Shown: positions 33,507 to 40,995 of the stretch, piece by piece
Layout: each line of letters opens with the position of its first letter
Numbering within the stretch: position 1 is the first letter of the stretch
Origin: Fimbriiglobus ruber
GTDB lineage: Bacteria; Planctomycetota; Planctomycetia; Gemmatales; Gemmataceae
Direction: 5' to 3'
Length of the DNA stretch: 64,000 nt
Assembly: GCF_002197845.1 (NCBI RefSeq)
Contig: NZ_NIDE01000005.1
Span: forward strand, 496,001-560,000
The notes under the pieces: model-generated
Told to the model about the DNA's origin: nothing
Databases searched by the model: none
Seen by the model: the letters and a program-made list of their open reading frames with translations, nothing else
Translations under genes and position numbers: made by a program

Positions 33507-33563
33507 GCGTCGCTGTCTTTGGCCTACGTTTCCTCCGTCGCTCGCTCGGTCGCTAAGTGACGG
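33507..33563 (+). repeat. R7, degenerate or truncated copy of the R element
   Basis: GGCGTC near 33506-33511, first hairpin GTC-TTT-GGC (33514-33522, one G-T pair), inner hairpin GTCGC-TAA-GTGAC (33550-33562, one G-T pair), and CGTC (33508-33511) pairs with GACG (33559-33562). The CCTGACGCAAGAAA tail is missing. Lower confidence than R1-R6. Confidence 0.45.
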
Positions 33564-33670
33564 AGCGTCTCCGGGCGATTAATCGGGGGCTCCGGAATAA
33601 TTCTCATGGCCTCTTTAGCGAAGGCGCTGTCAAGTGCCTTCGTTCTTCGGTCATCAGGAACCGATCCGTT

Positions 33671-34183
33671 CTACTTCTTAATCTTGGCCAGAAGTTCGTT
33701 CGCTTCTTTCAAATGCTCGTTGCCGGAGTCAATTGAGCTTTTCGCAAAGGCTTTGAGGTCCGCGTCCGCTCCGTTTTTGACCTCGTTGTCAAACAACGTG
33801 GTATCGTGATGAATGTGGCTCAACCACTTCAGAAATGCGACATCGAGATCGGTGCCCGTGAGCTTGGACAGTTTGTCGATCATTTCCTTGCTATCTTTGT
33901 CTGGGTCGGCAGAGGCCTCGACTTTGAGCCGCTTTGCGTGTTCCTTCGCGGTTTTTAGAGCCCCCTTGTGCTGTTTCGCCACCCGCTCGGCAAAGTCTTT
34001 GACCTTCTCGTCGGATGAATTCTTTTCCGAATACTCGATGATTTTGATTGACGCCGCGATTCCTGGGATCACTTTGGTCAGGAAAGCCGTGTCTGCCTTC
34101 TCTTTCTCTTGCGCCTGAACCGATGCCGCAAACGGCAGGGTCATCATCAGCGTCAAAAGAGCAGTGGTCCTGAACATTTTCAC
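33671..34183 (-). CDS. DUF4142-family exported protein (170 aa)
   Basis: Signal peptide (FRTTALLTLMMTLPFAASVQA) followed by a DUF4142 four-helix body: TAFLTKVIPGIAASIKIIEY, VKDFAERVAKQHKGALKTAK, DLDVAFLKWLSHIHHDTTLF. These periplasmic ferritin-like helical proteins are common in planctomycetes. The conserved histidines (KQHK, HIHH) could bind metal. Host-like gene; no operon partner. Confidence 0.88.
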   Translation of the reverse strand: MKMFRTTALLTLMMTLPFAASVQAQEKEKADTAFLTKVIPGIAASIKIIEYSEKNSSDEKVKDFAERVAKQHKGALKTAKEHAKRLKVEASADPDKDSKEMIDKLSKLTGTDLDVAFLKWLSHIHHDTTLFDNEVKNGADADLKAFAKSSIDSGNEHLKEANELLAKIKK

Positions 34184-34332
34184 GGCACATACCTCCGTCT
34201 GTTACTTGCCGGTTATTCTCTCTTTGAACGTCAAAAAGATGCGGAACCAGCATTGCGGTGAAGCCCCGAATTCCCTTGCTTGGAACCTATTCCGGCGCCA
34301 CCCAATTAATTAGGCGTAATGCCAGGACACTC

Positions 34333-34432
34333 CTAGTAGGCCGCCAATTTTGAAATGGGGGGGTTCGGAAAGGCAAGACTTCCTGAATCCTCAGCAAAGG
34401 GAACCCGCAATTCGAAAATGGCGGCCTACTAG
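34333..34432. repeat. 100-bp inverted-repeat hairpin element (MITE-like)
   Basis: The left arm CTAGTAGGCCGCCAATTTT (34333-34351) matches the reverse complement of the right arm AAAATGGCGGCCTACTAG (34415-34432) with a single extra A. Inside, GGGTTC (34361-34366) pairs with GAACCC (34401-34406). It lies between two leftward host genes. There is no coding capacity. The ends are CTAG, and no clear longer target duplication is seen. Confidence 0.7.
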
Positions 34433-34541
34433 CCCGTCAGTAGCGGTGAGTATCTCTCGCCGACGAACGACCATGATCAGAGCCCGCAAAGCGTGACGCA
34501 CCACATACATCAAGCCTGACGGGACGCGATGTGCTTCACGC

Positions 34542-35900
34542 TCATTTGCCGAGTTGCCAAATTCGAATCGTCTGGTCATTGCTCGTTGTCGCGAGGGAAC
34601 GGCCGTCCGACGAGAACGCGAGCCGCGAAAGCTTGTCCGTGTGACCCTTAAGCACCGCTTTCTCCTTGCCGACGGCCACATCCCAGAGGCGAACGGTCCC
34701 ATCGTAGCTGGCCGAGGCGAGCGTCTTTCCGCTAGGCGTGTAAGCGACCCAGAGGACACGATCCGAATGCCCCTTGAGCATCGACAGCTCCTTCCCGGTG
34801 GCCGCATCCCAGAGGCGAACGCTCCCGTCCAGACACGCCCCGGCGATGGACTTGGCATCCGGGGAGAAGGCGACTCCCCAGACACCTCCGAAGTCGCCCG
34901 CAACGGACCAGAGTTCTTTTCCATTCGCCGCGTTCCAGGCCTTGACCTCGCCACGTTTCTCGGCATCACCCCAGTCTCCGCCGGCGCTGACCAGCGTCTT
35001 GCTGTCTGGAGAAAACGCTACCGCGATGGCCGTCTGCTTGTGCCCTTTGAGCTTGATCCGCGGCTTGCCATCCAGGTTGCGGAGGATGATCAAGGTGTCA
35101 TCGGACGCTGTAGCAAGGGTTCTGCCGTCCGGCGAGTACACAACACCGCTCACCGCTCCGGTATGGTCATTGATTATCGCCCGCTTCTGACCCTTCGCAA
35201 GATTCCATAGGATCACCGTCTTGTCCCGGCTTGCCGTAGCCAGGGTCTTTCCGTCGGGGGAGTACGCCACGAATAACACTCCTGCGGTGTGCCCTTCGAG
35301 AATCTTTTGGGACTTCCCGGCCAGCCAATCCCAGATACGAACAGTGCCGTCCTCACTGGACGATGCTAGAGTCTTGCCGTCCGGCGAGAACGCCGACATG
35401 ACGGTACAGGCTGAGTGACCTTCGAGGCGGCGGACCTCGATTGCACTGTCCTCCCCGCCCTGCGATGCGACACTGCTTGTCTTGAACTTCTCATATTCCT
35501 GCTGGATTGTCTTCGCCGACGCGCGTTGATCCGCCATTGTGTGCTCTTTAATGGCTGTTTCATACGCGGCTTCCAACTTGGACTTGGCTTTGCGCAAGTC
35601 GCTCTCATAGTTCTTCGTCAGGAGCAGGAGCGGGAGCAACTTCGGCAACTCGGCATTTTCCTCGAAAGCCTTCGTTTCGGCCTCAATTTTCTCCAACAGG
35701 CTCAGATCGCCTGACTTCTGCGCGGCCTTTGCTTTCTTCTTCAGTTCCTCTAACAGCCCGCCACGAAGCTTCTCGATAGTCTTCTCAAATTCCGATTTCG
35801 ACGCCGCGAGTTTCTTCTCGACAGCCTCTTCGTCTGCGGCCGCCATCCCACAGATGAAGAGGCTACACATGGCAACCAAAACCGATGGACGACACATCAC
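34542..35900 (-). CDS. Exported WD40-repeat protein (452 aa)
   Basis: Signal peptide (RPSVLVAMCSLFICGMAAA), a coiled-coil helical segment (about 25-150), then seven WD40 blades recognisable by FSPDGKTLASSSEDGTVRIW, YSPDGKTLATASRDKTVILW and so on to SSDGRSLATTSNDQTIRIW. One complete propeller for protein-protein contacts, outside the cytoplasm. This type is abundant in Gemmataceae. Monocistronic. Confidence 0.9.
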   Translation of the reverse strand: MMCRPSVLVAMCSLFICGMAAADEEAVEKKLAASKSEFEKTIEKLRGGLLEELKKKAKAAQKSGDLSLLEKIEAETKAFEENAELPKLLPLLLLTKNYESDLRKAKSKLEAAYETAIKEHTMADQRASAKTIQQEYEKFKTSSVASQGGEDSAIEVRRLEGHSACTVMSAFSPDGKTLASSSEDGTVRIWDWLAGKSQKILEGHTAGVLFVAYSPDGKTLATASRDKTVILWNLAKGQKRAIINDHTGAVSGVVYSPDGRTLATASDDTLIILRNLDGKPRIKLKGHKQTAIAVAFSPDSKTLVSAGGDWGDAEKRGEVKAWNAANGKELWSVAGDFGGVWGVAFSPDAKSIAGACLDGSVRLWDAATGKELSMLKGHSDRVLWVAYTPSGKTLASASYDGTVRLWDVAVGKEKAVLKGHTDKLSRLAFSSDGRSLATTSNDQTIRIWQLGK

Positions 35901-36274
35901 TAACTCCTCCGAGATGCTTTTTGCGGCCGAACGCCCGAGCTCAGCAACCCCGCCACGGCCGACTTCATACCTATGGAACTGTCGTGCGGCCCCGCCTCCT
36001 CAGCGCGAAACTCACAAAATCCCTTCGTCAAAGCTTACCAGAGCGGTTGCACTGTCGCCACTGCCGGAGCAGCTTTTGGCACTCGTTCTGTTGGTGCGGA
36101 ATCCGAGGTGGTCGCCCAGGCAGGTCACGCCTTCTCCCCGGTAGCACGCCTGCATCCCGAGCAGCGAGACTGAAGCAGCACCCCAGCTTCCGGGTCTGCT
36201 CAAACGAATGGCGGGAACGAATCCTGGCCCCGAATCTAAGCGAGCAGACGATGAGTGACACCATCTCGGCGGGG

Positions 36275-36883
36275 TCACTTCTTCTCCGTCAGGTTCGGCA
36301 CGAGCTTCGGGTCGTACTTAGCCCCCTTCGCCACCTGGATCATCGTGATCCGCACCTTGGTCGGGAAGAATTTTTCCGGGTCGGGCCTCTTGTGAGCGTG
36401 GCCTGCGCCCCCGCTGTCGTCCTTAATTACCAAGTGTATCTCCTTGATCCCCTCCTCCCACACGATGCTGTCATTCTGCCAGAACTCAGTCATCTTGGCG
36501 TCCCGGTCGTACACCCCCTTCTCCTTGTAGACCTGGGTTCCCGTGCAACCGTACCCGTTCTTCTGCCCCTTGTTCGGGATGTAGCACAGGGTCCAGGTGG
36601 TGGGCGCGCCGCCGTCCGGCTTCTCGATCACCTCAAGCCGGATGTGGACGGTGCCGTTCCGGTAGTCGATCGGCTTGGTCCAGTCCTTCGGGCGTTCGGC
36701 ATTGAGCATCTTGTCCCGCACGTAGTAGTGCGACTTGCTGGGCTTGGAGTTGTCTGCGTCCTCCTTGGTGTAGGTGAACGTGGCGTCGAATAACACGAAT
36801 TGCTGCGCGGAGGCCGCCGGGTTGGCCAGCAGCAGGCCTGCCAAGATGAAAGCGGAACGGTTCAGTCGCCGGATGTCGGTCAT
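36275..36883 (-). CDS. Exported hypothetical protein (202 aa)
   Basis: ATG 36883 gives a signal peptide (RSAFILAGLLLANPAASA) and a mature beta-rich domain (FVLFDATFTYTKEDADNSKP, GTVHIRLEVIEKPDGG, EIHLVIKDDSGG). Two cysteines (TLCYIP, GYGCTG) could form a disulfide. No family recognised; host-like. Confidence 0.6.
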   Translation of the reverse strand: MTDIRRLNRSAFILAGLLLANPAASAQQFVLFDATFTYTKEDADNSKPSKSHYYVRDKMLNAERPKDWTKPIDYRNGTVHIRLEVIEKPDGGAPTTWTLCYIPNKGQKNGYGCTGTQVYKEKGVYDRDAKMTEFWQNDSIVWEEGIKEIHLVIKDDSGGAGHAHKRPDPEKFFPTKVRITMIQVAKGAKYDPKLVPNLTEKK

Positions 36884-37209
36884 GGTTGCCCTCTGAATGG
36901 TTGTTGGCTTGTTGCCCTGCGGACAGCTTCTGCCGCCAAGCGATATGCTACCGACGCCGCACCCCCGAGGCTCGGACCTGACGATCTGCGGAGCAACTTG
37001 CAATGTTTGTTCCGTCACCTCTCCTTTCTCCACCAACCCCACAGTGCCGAAACGACACGCTGAACGCAGCAGCCCACCCGGTCAACCTGCCAGACCGGCT
37101 TTCCTAAAGGAAGCCTTCCGGTCTTCGGTTGCCCGGCCAGGCACCCAGCCGGTTCGGGCGCAATGTCATCGGCTCCACGGTGGGGCCGAACAACAGAAGG
37201 AGAAAGACA
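36884..37209. other. Intergenic leader region before the methyltransferase module
   Basis: No gene is seen. GACCGG (37093-37098) pairs with CCGGTC (37118-37123) around an inner GGCTTTCC/GGAAGCC stem, giving a strong hairpin without a T-run. A second weaker stem (CGGCTCC/GGGGCCG) lies just ahead of the AGAAGGAG ribosome binding site at 37196-37203. It could be a regulatory leader. Confidence 0.45.
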
Positions 37210-37470
37210 ATGACCAACTCACCCGCTCACAAAATCCGCATCGGCAACGTCTCGGCGATCATCTGGCGTAACCCCAGCGAGAAAGGTGCCTGGTACAGCC
37301 TGCAAATCACCCGCAGTTACAAAAACGGTGATGACGAATGGCGGAACACCGACGCTCTCGGTTTTGAAGACGCTCTGACCGCGGCGAAGCTTTTGGACCT
37401 CGCTCATACCTGGATTACGCATCAGCTCGAAGCTGACCGGAAGGGCCGGAAAGAGGTCCAGGCGGCTTAG
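37210..37470 (+). CDS. Small conserved mobile-element protein (86 aa)
   Basis: KIRIGNVSAIIWRNPSEKGA then YSLQITRSYKNGDDEWRNTD, LTAAKLLDLAHTWI. I recognise this layout from plasmids and phages of planctomycetes and others, with no known role; the beta-hairpin opening suggests a small nucleic-acid-binding fold. RBS AAGGAG. First gene of the 37.2-40.4 kb plus-strand module. Confidence 0.6.
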   Translation: MTNSPAHKIRIGNVSAIIWRNPSEKGAWYSLQITRSYKNGDDEWRNTDALGFEDALTAAKLLDLAHTWITHQLEADRKGRKEVQAA

Positions 37471-37572
37471 CGGATCAACCGGGCGGTTCGTTTCGGCGAA
37501 TCGTCCGGTTATCAAACCATTTGACAATCGGACACGACCGCGCTACGGTGCGGCTCAACAGAAAGGAATCTT

Positions 37573-39492
37573 ATGACCGAAACTCGCGAGATCACCCACT
37601 TCCACCTATTCTGCGGCCTCGGTGGTGGAGCAAAAGGCTTCAACAAAGGACAGGCCCGTGTCGGAAACGTGCAGGCCAAGTTCCGCTGCCTCGGAGGGAT
37701 TGACTCAGATCCGGCTGCGATCGCCGACTTCAACCGATTGGCCGGAACATCCGGTACGGTCCTCGACCTCTTCTCCCGCGAGCAGTACGTCGCGTTTCAC
37801 GGGAAGGAGCCACCGGCCGAGTGGCGCGAAGCCACATCCGACGACATCCACCGCGCCGCGGGCAACGAACGGCCGCACATCGTGTTCCTGTCGGCTCCCT
37901 GCAAAGGCTTCTCGGGCTTGCTTTCCGAGACCAGGAGCAAGACAGGCAAGTATCAGGCGTTAAACGGGCTCACGCTCCGGGGTATCTGGCTGATGCTGGA
38001 GGCCTGGAAAGACGACCCGGTCGAACTCCTGGTCTTCGAGAACGTCCCCCGCATCGCCTCTCGGGGGCGTCAGTTGCTCGACCGGATCAATGCTTTACTA
38101 CGTCACTACGGCTACGCGGTCGCCGAAACGACTCACGATTGCGGGGAACTGGGAGGATTGGCCCAGAGCCGGAAGCGGTTCCTGCTCGTCGCGCGGCACC
38201 AGGAGAAAGTCCCACCCTTCCTCTACGAACCCGAGAAACGGTCACTTCGCGCCGTCGGCGACATCCTCGGACGGATGCCTCTTCCGGGTGAAGGGCGTGG
38301 TGGACCGATGCACCGCGTTCCCTCTCTCCAGTGGAAGACTTGGGTGCGATTGGCGTTCGTGGAAGCTGGCTCCGACTGGCGAAGTCTGAATCGGTTAAAG
38401 GTTGTGGATGGGAAACTCGCTGACTATTTGATCGTGCCGGAATATCGAACCGGGTTCCTTGGAGTACGAAGCTGGGACGAGACTTGCGGCACCGTGCAGG
38501 GCCAGAGCCTGCCGACTAACGGGGCGTTTTCGGTTGCTGACCCCCGCATTGACGGCGTGCGTCACAACAACATCTTCCGGGTTACCGGATGGGATGAAGC
38601 TTCCCAAGCTATCACCGCAGGAACAGGACCGACGGCCGGCGGATTGGCGGTTGCCGACCCCCGCACCACGGACGGCGACGAGGTACGTTTCAAGAACAGC
38701 TATAAGGTCATCCGCTGGGAAGACCCGTCCCGGACGATCACCAGTGGGCACAGCCCCTCGAACGGCGGGTATGCCGTTGCTGATCCGCGTTCTCCGGGGA
38801 CATCGTGGGGAACCAAATATCACGTAGCGGGATGGGGCACTTCGACAGGAACTGTCATCAGCAGTGACGATCACGGGGCTTATGCCGTCGCCGATCCGAG
38901 GACGGGATTTGCCGACAGCACTCACCATAACGTGCTGAGAGTTACCCCGTGGGACGAGCATGCACGGACCGTAACGGGATCCAACCATCCATCCGGTGGG
39001 GCTCTGACGGTCGCCGATCCTCGTTGCGGCCTCGATCGTGGAAAGGGCGACCATTACGTGACGGGTGGTCATTATGGCGTCGTCCCTTGGGAGGCTTCTT
39101 CCGGAGCAGTTTCCGGTTCGGCAGGCCACGACAACGGCCGCTGGTCGGTGGCCGATCCCCGTCTTCCCGACGCGGCAGACCGGTTGGTTGTGAGAATTCG
39201 TTCTCTCGACGGGACATGGCACCGGCCGTTCACCACGATGGAGCTCGCGGCACTCCAGTCCCTGATCGATCCCGAGGAAGTTCTCGAACTCGACGGGCTG
39301 TCGGATGGATCGTGGCGGGAACGTATTGGAAACGCTGTCCCGCCGGAAGCCGCTGCGGCGATCGCCGGGGTGATGGGGACAACTCTCTTGCTCGCCTGGT
39401 CAGGACAGACGTTCGTACTGAGCAGCACCCCGATCTGGGTCAGGCCCGTGGCAGTGGCGTTGTCGGTGCAGCAGGCGGAGGTGCCCGCATGA
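37573..39492 (+). CDS. C5-cytosine DNA methyltransferase with six-repeat central region (639 aa)
   Basis: Motif I HLFCGLGGGAKGF (residues 11-23), motif IV SAPCKGFSG (Cys 110 is the nucleophile; Ala-Pro-Cys instead of the usual Pro-Pro-Cys), motif VI FENVP (155-159), motif VIII QSRKRFLL (198-205), and C-terminal motifs IX/X (RPFTTMELAALQS, ERIGNAVPPEAAAA). Between them (about 297-545) six repeats of 39-46 aa each end in ADPR (322, 361, 403, 440, 481, 527) with a W-(D/E)-x-x-x-x-T-(I/V) core. This occupies the target-recognition position. It probably protects the element's DNA; no partner nuclease is beside it. Confidence 0.92.
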   Translation: MTETREITHFHLFCGLGGGAKGFNKGQARVGNVQAKFRCLGGIDSDPAAIADFNRLAGTSGTVLDLFSREQYVAFHGKEPPAEWREATSDDIHRAAGNERPHIVFLSAPCKGFSGLLSETRSKTGKYQALNGLTLRGIWLMLEAWKDDPVELLVFENVPRIASRGRQLLDRINALLRHYGYAVAETTHDCGELGGLAQSRKRFLLVARHQEKVPPFLYEPEKRSLRAVGDILGRMPLPGEGRGGPMHRVPSLQWKTWVRLAFVEAGSDWRSLNRLKVVDGKLADYLIVPEYRTGFLGVRSWDETCGTVQGQSLPTNGAFSVADPRIDGVRHNNIFRVTGWDEASQAITAGTGPTAGGLAVADPRTTDGDEVRFKNSYKVIRWEDPSRTITSGHSPSNGGYAVADPRSPGTSWGTKYHVAGWGTSTGTVISSDDHGAYAVADPRTGFADSTHHNVLRVTPWDEHARTVTGSNHPSGGALTVADPRCGLDRGKGDHYVTGGHYGVVPWEASSGAVSGSAGHDNGRWSVADPRLPDAADRLVVRIRSLDGTWHRPFTTMELAALQSLIDPEEVLELDGLSDGSWRERIGNAVPPEAAAAIAGVMGTTLLLAWSGQTFVLSSTPIWVRPVAVALSVQQAEVPA

Positions 39493-39698
39493 CTCCTGCC
39501 GTGTTCCGCTCCCTCGCCGCCCAGCTCGCCGGCCCCCGCTGGAAGACGAAGCTCGGCCCGATGATCGGCAAATGCCGCACCCAGGTCTGGGAGTACGCCA
39601 GCGGGGAGCGGAAGGTTCCGGAGACGGTCGAGAAGCTGATGAAGCTGCTCAGCCAGTCACCTGACTCAACCCACCAACAAAGGAAGGAAGAACCATGA
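39489..39698 (+). CDS. Small HTH-like protein after the methyltransferase (69 aa)
   Basis: ATG overlaps the methyltransferase stop (ATGA). TPAVFRSLAAQLAGPRWKTK, MIGKCRTQVWEYASGERKVP and ETVEKLMKLL follow the same layout as the 56-aa protein after the RNA ligase (20617): an F-R/I-x opening, GxxWxxK, an Arg-rich turn, SGE, and a closing helix. Probably a Cro-like DNA-binding protein, possibly controlling the operon. Overlaps the next gene by four bases. Confidence 0.65.
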   Translation: MTPAVFRSLAAQLAGPRWKTKLGPMIGKCRTQVWEYASGERKVPETVEKLMKLLSQSPDSTHQQRKEEP

Positions 39699-40030
39699 CA
39701 AACGAGACGAAACCGACTCCCGGGCCGTGGGCCGTATCGAGCCATGCGATGTCGGCGGTATTTGCCGGCAAGAGACTTGTGGCATCATGTGGAGGTTATT
39801 CTTCGAGTGAGCAACTAGAGACTGTGCAGGCTGAAAATGACGCCAACGCCCGCCTCATCGCCGCGGCGCCTGAACTACTGGAGGCGTTGGAGCAATCGCA
39901 GCGAGAGATTGAGCAATTGCTACAGAAGAAATACGGCGACGGTATTTGCTTCGAGGATTGCCAAACCTGGGTGAACAACCGCGGCGTCATCGCGAAGGCC
40001 CGAGATGAGAACGCGGAGCTGGCTGTATGA
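39695..40030 (+). CDS. Phage-type 'AAPELLEAL' protein (111 aa)
   Basis: TPGPWAVSSHAMSAV and ENDANARLIAAAPELLEALE are the signature of a small phage protein found in very many tailed phages; its function is unknown. A helical tail follows (QREIEQLLQKK). Coupled on both sides (ATGA). Confidence 0.8.
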   Translation: MTNETKPTPGPWAVSSHAMSAVFAGKRLVASCGGYSSSEQLETVQAENDANARLIAAAPELLEALEQSQREIEQLLQKKYGDGICFEDCQTWVNNRGVIAKARDENAELAV

Positions 40031-40404
40031 CGCGGTTCTTTTATTCTGATCCCCTCGCGGCTGCGTGGCAGTCAAAGCACCACGGGATGGCCTTCAAGTT
40101 TTGGAAATGGAACAATCTTTCGTTCCAGTTTCTTCCCAACGATCGATCGAAAGCCCCTGACGATTCTCGACTCTACATTCACCCCGATAGCCTACCGTTG
40201 CTGGAACCGCAGGATGGCGATTTCGTAATCGGGCTGGTCACTTACCCCGGTAAGGGTTCGGATAGCATCTGCGGAATCGTCAGCGTTTCGCAGGGGTGCA
40301 AGCCCCATGTGCGGTGGGTCGATTCGGATTACTCGCATGAGTACCGCGGAGAGCCGATCATCCAACGAGGAGGGATCGCCTTCATGTGGCCGGAGTCCGA
40401 GTGA
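40027..40404 (+). CDS. Hypothetical protein (125 aa)
   Basis: Starts in the stop of the previous gene. Aromatic-rich beta protein (GMAFKFWKWNNLSFQFLPND, DSRLYIHPDSLPLL, DFVIGLVTYPGKGSD). No family recognised. Last plus-strand gene of the module; it converges with bS21 at 40414. Confidence 0.5.
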   Translation: MTRFFYSDPLAAAWQSKHHGMAFKFWKWNNLSFQFLPNDRSKAPDDSRLYIHPDSLPLLEPQDGDFVIGLVTYPGKGSDSICGIVSVSQGCKPHVRWVDSDYSHEYRGEPIIQRGGIAFMWPESE

Positions 40405-40413
40405 CCGTGGCGA

Positions 40414-40632
40414 TCAGAACGACCGTTCAGGTTTCGTGGGCTTACCCGAGACTGCTTTCCGGATCGCGCTTTTCTTCCTGGACTTCTTCCGGCTTCGCTC
40501 TTCGCACGGCTTCTCGTAGTACTCGTGGGCTCGGATTTCTTTCTTCATGCCGCTTCGCTCGATCAGTTTCTTGAACCGGCGGAGGGCCGCGCCGATGGGT
40601 TCTCGGTCGTGAACGCGCATTCGTAATCCCAT
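40414..40632 (-). CDS. rpsU: Ribosomal protein bS21 (72 aa)
   Basis: RVHDREPIGAALRRFKKLIE, RSGMKKEIRAHEYYEKPCEE and a basic KKSRKKSAIRKA tail are the bS21 pattern. bS21 sits at the anti-Shine-Dalgarno face of the 30S subunit and affects start selection. ATG 40632 begins the conserved part; a longer reading upstream is not conserved. It lies between a phage-like module and a host-like hydrolase and could be the host copy or a phage-carried copy; phages are known to carry bS21 genes. Confidence 0.88.
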   Translation of the reverse strand: MGLRMRVHDREPIGAALRRFKKLIERSGMKKEIRAHEYYEKPCEERSRKKSRKKSAIRKAVSGKPTKPERSF

Positions 40633-40995
40633 TTCATTCTCCGGTAGGTCTTTGCAGGAGGGGGAGTATATGGCCACAACGGGATAGCGGCATCTCGGGA
40701 TGGGATTCGTCAGTAAGATCATGGCGTTACCCATTCGGGGTCGCCAACCCCACCAAGGGCAAGAAGACCGGCCAGCGAGAGACCGCCGAAGTCGAAGGGC
40801 TATCGTCCTGGGCGAAAAACACTAGAACGTCGGCAGGGTAAAAGGAAGGGCGGAGGTTAAATCATCCAACGATAGGAAGAAGTAAGACGAGTGAACGAAA
40901 CCCGGACGCGACGACGCATTAGAATGATCGGATCTGCTGGAAGTCTTCCAACTGGTGTGAACGAAAAACCTTGTCATCGGTCATGGCAGGAAACA

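Noticed and set aside
1984-33563. R elements as true integron attC sites
   Set aside because: The attC core GTTRRRY/RYYYAAC is missing and no integron integrase is seen; only the general arrangement is similar.
34554-35210. Plus-strand frame opposite the WD40 gene
   Set aside because: It runs antisense to WD40 blades, which produce periodic open frames; no start signal.
38395-39222. Antisense frame across the methyltransferase repeat region
   Set aside because: It mirrors the repeats of the real gene and has no ribosome binding site or conserved motif.
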